A DNA stretch of 64,000 bases, from NCBI GenBank assembly GCA_037176885.1, contig JAWWNJ010000029.1:372001-436000 (forward strand), read 5' to 3'. Positions 32,994-45,600 of this stretch are shown here, piece after piece. Position numbers and translations under genes: made by a program. Source of the stretch: Favolaschia claudopus. Its lineage: Eukaryota > Basidiomycota > Agaricomycetes > Agaricales > Mycenaceae. The first letter of the stretch is position 1; each line of letters begins with the position of its first letter. The notes beneath the pieces are model-generated. The model was given only the letters and a program-made list of their open reading frames with translations. It made no database searches and was not told where the DNA came from.

Positions 32994-33633
32994 TCATTCT
33001 TCGGCGGCGTCCTCTTCAGCGTCCTCCTCCTTCTCTTCAGCCTCGTCGGCCTCCTTGTCACCGTCGTCTGCATTCTTGCTTCCCATAACAGTGGCATTGA
33101 TACTGGAAGAAATTGTTATTCAATGGGTTTCACAGAAGTGAAGAATTATACGCACGTCAGCATCACACTAACTTTCTCCTTGTCTCCACCCTCTGGGTTG
33201 AGGAGCTCAATGTTAAGCCGTTTCGAGCCTGTCCACCCGTAGCTCCCAGTCTTGAATGACTTGGCTACGAGGGTGACGCTCCCAAGGTGCCCCGGGTCAG
33301 ATTGAGAGACGGGGATCGTGTCCCCGTCTGAAAGGCTCGGCGGTGTATGGGTGAGGTTAACGTGCAAGGGGAGTGCCTTGCTCTTGAACGCAGCAGTTGG
33401 GATTGCCTGAAGCTCGGTCAGTCCAGTGTATACATGGCAGAAAGGGTAGAAAGCCACCTTCGGTCCCTTTTTAGCGCCGCCTTTCTTGCCCTTCGAGGAG
33501 GGTGATTCTTTGTCTGTTTTTGCCACCTTAGAGGCGCGTGTGGAAGGACCGTCTTCAGCGCTGCGTTTTGTTCCTGTACATTGAGAATCAGAGAGTTTAT
33601 GCTTGCCGATTGTGGGGACAACAGACCAGCCAT
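32994..33633 (-). CDS. Small basic/acidic nuclear-type protein
   Basis: Splicing gives MAG/TKRSAEDGPSTRASKVAK from a start at 33,633 with an intron only 7 nt into the coding sequence. A Lys/Gly-rich stretch (KGKKGGAKKGPK) follows, then a conserved beta-rich body (LPLHVNLTHTPP, FKTGSYGWTGSKRLNIEL, KEKVSVMLTINATVMGSK). The strongly acidic tail is EADEAEEKEEDAEEDAAEE. The second intron lies after MLT (about 33,103-33,155). The basic head, beta body and acidic tail recall nucleoplasmin-like proteins, but this is only an analogy; I recall the body as a basidiomycete hypothetical family. Frame intact. Confidence 0.65.
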
Positions 33634-34093
33634 TGTAGATAGTTGAAGTGGGGAAGGGGTGGTAGAAAATAGGTTGTGGTGGTGGTCAAGAGAGAAAACA
33701 AGGCGGGCTCAAGCGAGACCTCGTTGGAAATAAAGTCAAATAAAAGTCACAGATGCCTTGACAACCGTCTGACGTCACGCGAACCTCGCGACGCGACGCG
33801 TGCGAAAAACGAAGCTGGGGAATATTTTTCTTGAATTTCGGGCAACCGGGTTGGACGGAGCTTTGGGACTTGGAGAAATTTGGTGCACACTGCTTTTCCA
33901 TTTCCCAACAGTTCAGAGCGGGGATGTAGAGGAGCACCCTATCCCCCACAGATTGACTCTCGGAGACACATGTACCGTACTACTTACTGCATGTACCGTA
34001 CTACGGGGTGGAGCATGGGATGGGCAGATGTCTCGCCGCGACCACAAGTGCTCTGGATCCACCCGCAACGAGGACATGATGAGTTAATACGGA
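33634..34093. other. Intergenic with short direct repeat
   Basis: About 460 bp without a gene. Two perfect copies of catgtaccgtactac (33,969-33,983 and 33,990-34,004) are spaced 21 bp apart. Confidence 0.5.
33969..34004. repeat. Two 15-bp direct repeats, 21-bp period
   Basis: catgtaccgtactac occurs twice with 6 bp between. The core gtac is itself palindromic. It may be a duplicated regulatory site or replication slippage. Confidence 0.7.
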
Positions 34094-36197
34094 TCAGTGT
34101 ATCCTAGCGTTTTCGAAGGCCATCCTTTCAAGCTCGTCGTACAACCTCAACGTTTCGCTGAGCTGCTGGTTTGAAGCAAGAAGATCGGCGAGCAGCAGTT
34201 CGTGGCCTGTCGGCTCGAAACTCAAAGCAAATGTGTTCTCTACGGTGCGGCTCCGCTCAGCGGCAGCAAACGCCCATTCTATCTGCGTCGAAAGAACCTC
34301 TTGCGAGTTGATGCATTTTTGGTAGAACTCCTGTGCCGGTCGGTTGGTGAGGCATGACAACGCGAATCGTGAAAGTCAACGCACCACAATAACAGCATCA
34401 TCGAGTTGCTCGGGAGAGGCAACAGAGAGGGCCGCCGTTAAAATTCTAGCATTACCAGCCCCGAGTTTGCACTCAATGGACAAACGACGAAAATCCTCCT
34501 CCGGCGATATCACGTCGTCAAGAACGCCGGGGTCTTCTAAGATCGAGAGCAGTGGACTGCCGGCGGGAGATCTATTTGGTGGAGTATCCGGAAGAGGGGG
34601 GAGTGGACGTATATTTCGGGGCGGCGCTGGCCAGACCAGCTTTTCCGCAACAACTCGAGTTGGAGGACGTCTAGCGAGACTATGTGCCCACATGCTTTTT
34701 ACGAGTTGCCACAGGTCATCAGACATGGGTCGGGGAAGGCAAGGCCTTGCCGCTCTTTCGCCGTTGATGACTTGGATGAGAGCTGCGGGTTCTGAGAACT
34801 CGGAGAACGGGGGTTTCCCCGTGTACAGCTAGATAGCGGCGGTCAGCACAGCATGTATGCGGACGCAGCCTTGGGATGCTAGTTACCTCGAAGCAAACAC
34901 ATCCAAAAGCATATATGTCTGTGGCTGAAGTGCGAACGAATCCACCACCAAACTGATCAGGATCCAGCAATTCCGGCGCCATCCAGTATAGACTGCCTCG
35001 ACGATTGGTGCTCGTTGTTGATGCGGTATTCAAGTCGGAAAACGTACTCAAACCAAAGTCGGCCAAGCAAGCGCTGGCGTGCTCGTTGACTAGGATATTT
35101 GACTGTAGTGAAGTGATTAGGGATTTGGCCATGGAGGGAGCAAGACACATACTCCTCGCAAATCCCCATGGACGATATCTCGTGAGTGGAGATATTCGAG
35201 TCCTTGGATGATCTCGTAGAGCTTCGGTTGTGTAGTGAGTGTAACGTCAGAACAGAAAAGCGACCGTGATACCAATTTGTCCACATTTGCCGCTTGACCA
35301 TAGTCCTGCAGATATGCGAGCACCGTGCCATTCTCCATCCACGGAGAAACAAGTCCGATGTCGGATGGAAAACTGGCTCTATCCATCCCGAGAAAGGGTA
35401 AAACATGTGGATGGTGTAAATCCTTCCAGCCTAGTGCTTCCCTGAAAAATCTCTATTTGGGTCAGAATATTTGACCTGTGTAGCGTACTCACCAAGCGAG
35501 AGTTGCGCAGGTCTGATCCAGGTAGAAAGCGTCGCATGAACTTGACAGCCACGATCTTCCGGCTTTTACATTCGCAAGCGCGATAAACGTCCGCGTAGCC
35601 TCCTGCGAAGCTTACATATTCCTCTCGCTGCGTCAGGTCGATGAGGAGGGAAGAAGGAAATATGTCGCATGCTTCGACCACTTTGCGGATTAGGCGGCGT
35701 GCTTTCTGATTATGTCCCCATTTTGACAGCAATCCCTCGTCCAGCGTCTAAGATGATGCATGAGCGAAGTGAATCTAGTCGATGCATTGGGTGCTCACAT
35801 CCTGTACGAGATCAACGAAAAGCTGGCCTCGGTCTCTTGTGAGACGTAGAGCGTGTTCTTCGTCAGAGGAAGAGTCGAAGATGGACACGATGAGGGTGGC
35901 GATGCGTTCCTTGTCTGCTCGTAAGGCCGCCCGAAATTGGGGGTCATTTGCGAGACGGAGATTGATTGATATCTAGGATACTTGAGTTGAGTGTGGGGAA
36001 TATCATCGCCAGCAACGTACTTCGGTCAATGTATGCCGGTTAGCTTGGCTTTCAACGAGAGCGTCGACGGCATTAACAGTTGTGGTCAACAGTATATAGT
36101 CATTCAGCACTCTGTATGCCGCACTTGAAATAAACGTGAATGAGTTAACAACCATACGTGAAATGCAGCGACTGACTCTTGGACTCGCGTCCGACAA
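34094..36197 (-). CDS. TKL-like protein kinase, basidiomycete type
   Basis: A helical N-terminal region (RLANDPQFRAALRADKERI, LTRDRGQLFVDLVQD) precedes a kinase domain. Seen are YVSFAGGYADVYRA (Gly loop), IVAVKFMRRF (Lys), GLEYLHSRDIVHGDL (catalytic loop, HGDL instead of HRDL), SNILVNEHASACLADFGLS (DFG), YWMAPELLDPDQ (APE) and TDIYAFGCVCFEV. The C-terminal extension after MWAHSLARRPP is proline-rich. An intron near 34,340-34,390 leads to a coiled segment (EFYQKCINSQEVLSTQI...ENARIH). The layout matches the expanded kinase group of mushrooms, whose targets are mostly unknown. The start is uncertain; 36,197 (MSDASPRVSRC) is the best visible Met. Confidence 0.72.
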
Positions 36198-37487
36198 ATG
36201 CCTTGAAGAAGAGATACCAAAGATTGGTAGACCAAGATTTGCTCATGTCCATTCATCGCGAGCCTGCCCTCAAACGAACGGTACAGTGAAATTCGGAGGG
36301 AAACTTGAGGTTTTCTTGTAGTTATTACAAGCGGCAAGCCCTGGGAACCATAGAATTTGAAGAGCAAGAGGACGGGAATGGGTTATGTCGATTTTATGCA
36401 GTAGACGATATATAACAAGCCCGGGTTTTCCACGTCAGTTGCAGTAGCGTGTGCATAGTCGGTATATCTTGGCCGGGAAACACGTTTCGAACAGAGTAGC
36501 CAGTGCAATATGAAGCTACAAGGTATGATTTCGCCACAGTAACAACCATTCACTGATCCTTCTCAGGCCCATCCATTCAGCAGCTTCACAGCAGTGTCTA
36601 CAGCAATTTCCTTTAGCTTGAACGCTGCAACTTGGGTTGGCACACAACTGTCCAATGGCCTGGCGGGAACACCGACGAACAGCAGCCATTCTGTTGGGTC
36701 ATGATCACCCTAGGGCCAGAACCTTCAACCGATTCATTCAGAGTTTGACGCAGAACCCGGTGGAGTAGCAAGAGGAGCAGAACGAAAAGATGAGATCAGG
36801 TGTACCAGCGCCGCTTCAAATATCGTTTGGGAGGTTATCAAGGTTTTATCGCACGTTCTGCAACTGAGAAAGAGAATGCAAGGACCATCCTTCGGCCCTT
36901 GTTCTGTATTATGTGTTCCGGATCCTCCGCAACCACCTCCGTCCTTCCGAAGCTGATTTTTTCCCTGGCCAGAGCGGCAGAACGATTTTCGGCATGATGA
37001 ACGGAGTTTGAAAAGTGGTTCGGCAGGAATTGTGCCGTTCGGCAATTTGCGTGGTGGGTCCGTGCGTTGTTGACATGCCGTGCCGCGTGACCCGGTACGT
37101 ATTAACAGCCACTGCCAGCCCAGCCAAAACTCTCGCCCTCTCCCTCAGCCCGCAAAACCTCCCTGCGCTTTTTTTGTGGTAGCGGTATACTCTTTTATTC
37201 GTCTTACCTCTTCCTCCTTCGTTCTCCTTCCTCCGCTTCATATCTAGTGAGTTTCGTTTATTCTCCACATTCTGCCTTCAAAACATACTCGCTATTCGCC
37301 GCCGCCGTCGTCAACGGCGCGCCTCAGCACTGAGCGCGGCGTTGTGGCTTATTTGGCCCAAGACGCGTCGAGCAGTCGAGATATATCTCCCTGGGACGCT
37401 CTCCATCCTCATGTTTCGTCTTCTCCGGGCCTCATATCTGCCTGGTATCGTTCTCCAGAGTCTAATCGTCGCGTTTTGTCTGCAGAG
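36198..37487. promoter_or_regulatory. Intergenic, NHP6 promoter with pyrimidine tract
   Basis: About 1.3 kb. The last 300 bp before NHP6 has a strong C/T run (about 37,190-37,280), a common feature of highly expressed fungal genes. A tiny spliced frame from 36,509 (MKLQ...) stops quickly and was not accepted. Nothing else is supported. Confidence 0.45.
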
Positions 37488-39293
37488 ATGCCCAAAGAAG
37501 CCAAACCGAAAGTGAGTTTCTCAAAGTTAAAATTTATCTCTTCCCATTCTTTTCCCTCTTTTCTGGCCTTTCTCTCGTCTTCGACGACTTCTCGGGGCCT
37601 CCCCGCTGCCTTCGTCACGCGTCTTACTCGTGGCAGGGGGCGCATCAGGTGGTGCGCGAGCCTTGATCTCCTCGATCTCACTCATTCTCCCCCAACCTGT
37701 TCACCTCCCTTCTCCGTGCATTGTTCGGGGCGTCGTCTACGACCGTCATGCGGGGCGTATGCCACGTCACGTTCTCCGAATATGTCCTTTTTCGTGGAGT
37801 AACATACGGAGATCCTTCATATATTTCTCTTTTTGCCACCAGCCACTCCTGCAACTCCTGTATCGGAGTACCAGTTGGGATACGGCGACGCTCGCTGCGT
37901 CGGGCGTTCACGCCGTCGTGCACGTCTTCCCAATTATTCCGGTGACATGTAGATGTTTTTGCTCCTCTGGATGCGATAGCATTGCCCAGCTCTTGCTAGG
38001 CTTTCAGTCTGCAAAGGAAAATGGCAGGAACGATGAATATGACTGGTATACGTTTCTGCGAACATCTCCATCTTCGTGGGGGAGTCCGGGTGACCTCCTT
38101 ATCGTTCGTTTCCTGCGACCATCCTGAGTCCGCTCATGGGCCACCATTGCGGCTGGAACATGTATCCGGAGTGATGGACGCGCACGACGCGCCCCGTGTC
38201 ATTTGCTGTCTTTTTTTTTCGTCAATTTTTTTCTGGAACAATGTTGTACTTCTCCGTATCGGAGCAGCGGTCACAAACGGCGCTTCACTGCACCATTTGT
38301 TATGGGACGATCCCGGTAACGGCGAAGGTTGTCGCCTTCAAGGAAGTGTGATACGCCAGCTTCCACTCATTCTAAACCCGCTACTTTGCCTCCCATGCAT
38401 CAGAGTGTGTGGTGCTCACAGACGCGATGCTGGCCCTAGGCCAGGGTGTGCGTCTTTGTGCTATATTCCTATTCATGCAGGCAATGTATGTGGATATCTG
38501 TGCAATGAGCAATGGACAACTCTTGCCAGGCTTTCAGTCAACAGGGATAGATATGGGAAGACTTGCATGGTACATTTGTGTGTGCCTTCTTCCTGTACCT
38601 TCATGCCCTCCTTGTGCTCCCTGACACATCACTTTCCATGGGAGCAATGATCACAGTTATGGCGGGCCCTGTTCTTTATGTTGGGTGGCCTGTCTTGTAC
38701 AACAACTCATCTTACTTTTTTTCTCTCTTTTCCTCTCTTCTGATTTGCTTTGCGGCACACTGTGCTCCATTCATGATCTGTTGATGTTTCTCCCATTTTT
38801 CTTTTGTGTTTGTGGATACTTTCTTGCCTTCTCCCCTATATGTTTGCAAACACTTGCTGACTCTTTGCAGCGCAAGGCTGAGAAGGCTGACAAGCCTGCC
38901 AAAGGCCGAGGCAAGAAGGACCCCAATGCCCCCAAGCGTGCATTGTCTGCGTACATGTTCTTTAGCCAAGACTGGCGCGAGAGGATCAAGAATGAAAACC
39001 CGGAGGCTAGCTTTGGTGCGTCGTTCTCTTGCATCCCTATCTCATGTCTCTGACCTCCCGCAGGCGAGGTTGGCAAGCTGCTTGGTGCAAAATGGAAGGA
39101 GCTTGACGACGAGGAGAAGAAGCCTTACGTCGAGCAAGCCGCCAAGGACAAGGAACGTGCAGAGGACGAGAAACTTGCATATGAGGTGCGTCGTGCTCTC
39201 CTTCCCGCAAACATAGAGACTGAATGTTACTTTCAGGGCGGTGGCAAGAAAAGTGCCCCCGCAAGCGGCGGCGAGGACGACGACGACGAGTAA
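37488..39293 (+). CDS. NHP6: HMG-box chromatin protein NHP6
   Basis: A small abundant nuclear protein that bends DNA and assists FACT. Exon 1 is only 24 nt (MPKEAKPK, 37,488-37,511). After a 1,359 bp intron, exon 2 (from 38,871) reads [16 protein letters not shown] and [20 protein letters not shown]. Exon 3 gives [20 protein letters not shown] and [21 protein letters not shown]. The last exon gives [18 protein letters not shown]. About 115 residues with one HMG box and an acidic tail, matching the family. All splice sites are GT-AG. The first intron is 20-30 times longer than the local norm. Confidence 0.9.
37512..38870 (+). other. Exceptionally long first intron of NHP6
   Basis: Starts gtgagt, ends tttgcag. 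It carries long T-rich stretches and a 20-bp direct repeat (37,990-38,009 and 38,520-38,539, 19/20 identical). Open frames inside (for example 38,021-38,650) have no family signal. It may host an alternative first exon, an enhancer or a small RNA; none is proven. Confidence 0.6.
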
Positions 39294-39640
39294 ACGCCCT
39301 TTCCTTACCCCCCACGCGTACTTTATATCGATTACTGCTCTGCGATCTTTATGTATCGCCATCCCTCGTTGTCTGCCTGCCTCTGTCTGACTTATTGCTC
39401 TCGTTTGACCCTGTCCTTCCTGCGATTATATACCTTTGTACATACTCTTACAAACTCGTTCTATTCACCGTACCATACTTTATCCCTGTGTGTCTCAAAA
39501 TATAACCTTGCTCGATGTTGTATTATTTTGCGTGAGTGAGCCAGAAAATCTGAGTTTGCCTCTGCTTGGATCAGAAGCCCACACGCGCTTTGACGCGCGC
39601 ACTGACAGCTCGCTCTCAACGACGCGTCTAACCCCATGAT
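39294..39640. other. Intergenic, NHP6 3' UTR and NUP192 promoter
   Basis: About 350 bp, T-rich downstream of NHP6, no coding signal. Confidence 0.4.
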
Positions 39641-42600
39641 ATGGAGACCATAGACCGCCTTCGCTCTGTGCTGTTGAACGTCGTGGGCCGCGGAGTCCAG
39701 CATGGTGAACACGAACTTTTCGATGAGCTGATGGTCCACAAACCGTGTCTTTTGAATCTATTCGACGTTGGCGCAAGAAATCCACAGGAGCAACGCGAAC
39801 TGGAATCAGGTCTGTGTTCCATATCTTGCTGTTGTAGCCCTTTTGACCTGGTTGTAGGAAAGACCGTTCTGAATGGTCGACCCGCAGCAGTAAACGCCGA
39901 TTTTGCGCGCCAAGCAGTATTTCTTTCACAACAACTCGAAACCTCCGAACGCTACGTCGCGGGGGTTCTCCATTCCGTTACTGCAGGAAATCCCAATATC
40001 CAAGCTGTTGATTGCATTGAGGAAACCATTGCTGAATTCCACCAACGGCGCCGTCACCTGGTTGACTGTTTGACCTACATTTTAGAGGGTGCAGAAGCTG
40101 CGGACCCTTCAAGTAAAGCCTCGCTGCTCTGGAGATTATGGCAATTTGTCGACAAGGACTTGCTTTCGCCTGTTGGTAGCGAATTGACCCTTGCGCAACG
40201 GCTTGTGCGAGAGGTACAAAATCTGGGGAATCTAATAGCTAAGGCGGATGCGGCGAGGAAGGGAGCACGGACAGCTACGGTTCCGCCGTCTGCACAAGGT
40301 ATGTGTTTTCGTTTCGCTGCTGAAGTGGTGCTAATAAATTTTGCATGAGCAGCAGGAACAATGCCTTCGTTGGGCTACGACGTCCTAAATGCGCGGTATG
40401 AGTCGTTGAAGTACGAGCGACGTAGCCTTGCTTCGTGCCTCGCCGTTGTTGCTCGCCTGGGACATCTTTCGCATAATGAAATCAAACTCATCGTCGAAGG
40501 ATTGTCAACGACACCGAACCAAGCCATGACGTTCTACCTCTTGACTGCGCTTTTGTCTGCGCTCGACCCTGTCGACCCAGACCATTCTGCCGGACCCGCT
40601 CGCTCCAGCCTCCCCACAAACGCCGACATCATGTCTTTCATGACGAAAAAATTAGCGCCGGCAGTAGAATGGAAGGACCCCGGGCTCAAAGCTACCGTCT
40701 TGCTGAAATGGACACTGTTTCTAACGGATGCACGGCATCGCGACTCACAGCTGGAGCATCGCGCGGGATTCAAATCAGAAGAGCTCGAGACGCAAGTTTG
40801 GAACGCTGTACAAGGCGACGCTTTCAAGTACCTCACGGTAGCTGCTCTGCAACTTGGCCGCCTGCGAGGCAGTTCGACTTTTGCGTCCTTTGGACCAGCA
40901 TTGGCGCTAACGCCTGAACAACAAGAACAGCGAGAGATCCCCTCTGACGACTTCATCCCGCTGGTCTTTTCGGCATTCGAGATTCTTATTCGCTCGCTGA
41001 TCACCCACGCCTCCTCTGAACTTCGAAAGATCAAACAGCGGCAGGAGGATCTCGTTCTTGCGAATGCTCGGACCGACCGAACGAGAGCCGGTCCCACACG
41101 TTTCGCACCAGAGGCCGATCGTCCCACTCCGGTCCCGCGCAACGATATCGCCATGTTGTATTCCTTCATTGGACTCTTGTATTCTGCTCTCCCCCCCGAA
41201 CGCGGGCTCCAGTTTTGGGGTTCTAACCCTGTCGGCGATTCACTCACGTACCTCGAATACTTGGAGTCGACTATAGGCAGGCTTCCTGCTTTCCTCCAGT
41301 GGGCGGTGTGGTCTACGCAAGTGACCGATATCTCTATGTCGACGGCCTTATATAGCATGTTGGCTGGTCTTGCTAATGGCCAGCAGTGCAGCGAGCTGGC
41401 GTACAACTTCATGGCTCGTGGAGGCGGCGAGGTAATCCCCGGAGGCTCGTTGCCTTCATCATCTGCCGCTGGTCCATCAGTTTCGTGGAGCGTCGTGTTT
41501 GGTTTATTAGAGCAATGGGCTACCAGCAATCAACATGGCACTCGTACAGCCCCACCAGTCCAAGGGTTCGGAGGCAGTCTGGGAATGTCTGCATTCAACA
41601 ATCCTCCGCCGCAACCACAGCCGCAAAATCCTCCGATTGGTCCGAAGGAGGTTCTCCTTGCGCAGGCATTCCTCAAGCTGCTCTCGAATGTCGTCTCGAA
41701 CTCTGTTGCGGTTCGAATAGCTGTCGCCGGCCACGCACATTTCCGGGCTATTCCTACGCTTGTCTCTTTGATTCCTCTTGGAATTCCCCTCGAGCTGAAG
41801 GGTGCATTGTTCGACACATTAGCTGCGTTCTGCCAACCCGGCGCTGGGGTTCACGGCGCGGAGATATGCAAGGCCGTTTGGACTTTGATGGAGCGTTTGG
41901 AGGTCATCAACGTTCGCGTCGGGACGTCGACTGGGTTTTCGGTCAATCTGCCTCCCGTCAAAGGAGTGGAAATGGAGTTGGACGAGGTCGAGGCATTGCA
42001 TCGGATGTATCCTTCCACCATCCCGTTCTTGCGGTTGCTCAGTACCCTCATCCACACGCCAAAGCGGATAGCACTTAAAGATCGGGTGGTGGATCCAGGA
42101 ATCATCAACACCATCCCCGAGTCGCTCGGTCAGCCGTATCGCTTGCCCGGCATTGGCCCCTTCATCGTGTTTGTCATTGACAATGTGTTTGCAAACATTG
42201 CCAATCGGGAGTACCTTCAACCTTCCGATCGCTGGGAGACGAACGATCTGTGTCTATGTTTCATAGAACGCGCTCTAGCAAGTTTCGACCTAGAGTCTCT
42301 TGTAAGGGCTTCAGATGACTCTCAGCTGAAAATGGAGTCTGTCGTGGCTCTTCTCATTCACCCCGGATACGAAGTGATTAAACGCCTTCTGACCAACACG
42401 GCGCTGCAGACCAGCATTCTGTCTTACGTCGTGGATGGTTCGGCCGGTTTCGAGAAGGGGCTGGCGGATGAGGAACCCTATTTTGGCAGCACCATCGTGC
42501 GCGTTCTTCGAATCATCCTCCGCGTACTGGAGATACAAGACATTTTCCTTGACGTTCTGCTACCCCTCTTGCACGAGTTCGACAGCGCTCCGTTGATTGG

Positions 42601-45600
42601 GACGGTTCACCCTCGCTCGTATTTCACCAAATTCGATCAGGCTCTTTCATACAATGCCCAATATGCTCCTGCGCTTGCCGCATACGTGTCGTATCATACA
42701 CACCCGGAGTTGGTTTTGCTTTCTGTCAAGGTCCTCTCCTCCCTTGCCTCTTCGAGCGCGTTTTCCAACTTGTACACGCTGGTGGAACGTAGTGACGATT
42801 CGGACAGGATAATGGCAGGTGATCAATCTTTCTTTCCTTGTTTTAATTTTGCGAATGTCTCACTTCCAATGGCAGGATATATGCGTATTCTCAGCTCGGA
42901 ATCTACGGTCGACCCTCTTTTCGCAGAGAATGTGGCCGAAGAGTCCACCGGAGCAGGCGCGCCTGACGGAAATTCTAGCGTCAACACCGCCACCCTCCAA
43001 CAAGCAATCAGGCTCTCGGCTCTGCAGCTGTTCATTAAAAACACAGACGCTGGTCGGTCATATCCAAACATTGCACATTTCCTGGTATTCGGCGATGCCA
43101 AGACGGAACAAGTTATCCAAGATCCTCGTGCCCTTGGCGCTCGCCGGACATGTATACACACGATTATCGACCTGGCGAACGAGGGAGTACCTCGACTCGA
43201 CGCAAGAGGCGACCATGCTCCTGAGTCTGACCCTCTGTTCCTGACTCTCCCTGGCCTCGCAGAGCTTCTTTACCGTATCATCTACCACCTTTGCGTTCAC
43301 TCCCGGACATCCGAGTTCGCGATGCGCTATCTTCGTACGCGAGAGGATTTCTTTGCGCGGCAGCTTGCGGCAGTTCCCTCGCAAGTTCCTGCCTCTCTTC
43401 AAGAACAGGGCATTGAGGTCATGTACTCCGACGGTGCTCGCATCATGACCACCGTTCCTGTCTTAAGCTCCTTCCTGCGTTTACGCTCCTGGATATTCGA
43501 CCTTGCAGCGCTGGAACTACATGTTCTCACCGGCAAGGGACACTTCAAAGGAGTGGCCGAGCTGCTAAATATCCTCATGGGCAATGAAACCAAGTCGTAT
43601 TCGGGAATGCAGGATGGATTCCGTGAAGTCGGTCAGTCGCACCTGAGAATCATCGAGTCCGTACAATCCCTAGCCTTCGATTGGGCTGACGGCTTGAAAA
43701 TTGATCCGGTCGAGCTCTATTTTCTCAGCCAGCTGAACCTACAATCATGCGTACGGAGAGACGCTAGTGGGTGCGAGATCATCGACCGGACGGCTGTACT
43801 CTCTCTCCTCGACACGGCGCGCCGCATGCTTCATGCTCAAAACAGCGTTGTGACCCCTGCACACGCAGACCAATTGAACGTCGAGACAACGTATGTTCTA
43901 GAGAGTTGTGCCGTGGAGAATCATCGCCGTGAAGTTTCTCATGCCCAATCCATCGGTTATGAAGCTTGGAAGCGACTGCTAGACATGACATTGACCAAAT
44001 GTTTCAATCGGCTCCCTGACGACCACCGTGAAAACATGCTTTTCGACTTGCTTCACGTCCTTCCTACAATCTTACGGTCCGATAGCATCCGGGAGTCGAC
44101 TGCGGTATTGCTGAGCGAAGCCGTGCTTTCAGCCGTCACCAAGCTGAGGGAGGACCGGCGTCACCAGATCCTGGTGCAGTCAGCTAGCGGAGATGCAGAT
44201 GCGGGGACTCTTCCGGCAGAGCGACTGTATACAATTCTTCGCAACATGCTGGAATGCATCATCGAAAACAATCGTATCGAGTTGGTTCGCGGGAATCTTT
44301 ACGCAGCGATAATCAACTATGTTCATCTCATAGCACCGTCTGGCGGCGTGTCCGACGACCGCCAAGTTTCGGGGCTTTCCATGTCCCTCTCCTCTTCGAC
44401 TATCCTGACTGAGTCGTTACTCGGAGACTCTCGTGCGCTGGTCTCGGCAAGTCAACTGGGACCCAATCGTTCTTCTCCTTTGTCAGTCGAGCTCGGAAGC
44501 TTAGCTCTCATGAAGCCTATCATGGAACGGCTGATTGCTACCGTTTCGCGGGATGCTATCGACGGATCAGAAGTCTGGAAGACCATTGCATTCATGTTCC
44601 TGGATTCCCTGGTCCAGCTCTCCGGTTTGGAGAAACAACATGCCGTCCTCACTGCGCTCGTGCGACACGGAACTTTGACGAACTTTGTGCGCGGAATCAA
44701 GGAGTCTGATCTGCGATTACAAGCAGTATTGAAGCCGGACCCTGGTGAGTTTCTTTTTTTGAATGACCTGGCTTTCGCTGACGACGCTGAATAGACGATC
44801 TGAATCCGTTGTATGTTTACGAAGCAAAGATGTCGTTGTTCATCCGCATGTCGCAAACACGGCTTGGAGCTGAGCGGTTGTTGGAGGCGCAATTGATCCC
44901 TACATTATCGCAATGCGATTATTTGGATGCACGGCCGGAGGCCGATCAGTCTTTCATGGGTCAGTACTCATAATCCATCTTCAGCGCTTTCACTCATCAA
45001 TGTTGCAGACCAAGACAGTTTCCTGCCTTCGGCCATACATCGGTACCACCAGCTCTTCATGCCCGCTCTACAACTGGTTGATGGGATGCTTGCTACGTTG
45101 GGTACCAAGCATGCCACTGCATCAAATCAGGTAGAACACCCTTCTCTGCAGGTCGAACCCTTCTCAACTGTTCATAGGCTCTGGATTTCCTTTCGAGCCA
45201 CAGCTCGACAGTCGTCATACTTCTCAAAACGGACACGGATCACGCTCCTCTTGCCCTCGTCGAGGAGATGCATTTGCTCGTGTCGCTTTGCGCAGGGGTC
45301 CTAACTCATGTACCAAAATCGGAGCTGGTGAGCTGCTTACCGGTTGTTACCGTAGCTGTTTGCTTATCTTGTAGCTTTCACCACATTCTGGCTTTGGTGC
45401 CATACATGCGGCCGTGCTTGCCCTGGCGACGAAGAGTCTCGGGAGCGGGCGCTGGTTGTCTGCTGTTCGCCCAGTAACGGACGCTGAGATGTTCAGTGCG
45501 AGCGTGATTGCACCAGGTAAGAGTCGAGCCTTTTGTTGTGGGTTCAGTCACCGACATTTTCTAGGACACGATTCTGACACGAGATTTGACGTAACCAAGC

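Noticed and set aside
36509..36720. Tiny spliced frame starting MKLQ
   Set aside because: The only GT-AG join that fits stops after about 20 codons; alternative frames need a non-standard donor.
38025..38130. Possible C/D snoRNA in the NHP6 intron (acgatga ... ctga)
   Set aside because: Box C has a mismatch, no terminal stem is seen and no guide match could be tested.
38021..38650. 209-codon ORF inside the NHP6 intron
   Set aside because: Cys/Leu-rich chance frame in T-rich DNA without homology or splice logic; treated as intron.
40534..41529. 331-codon minus ORF opposite NUP192
   Set aside because: Mirror frame of a long intact exon with Ser/Arg-rich shadow composition.
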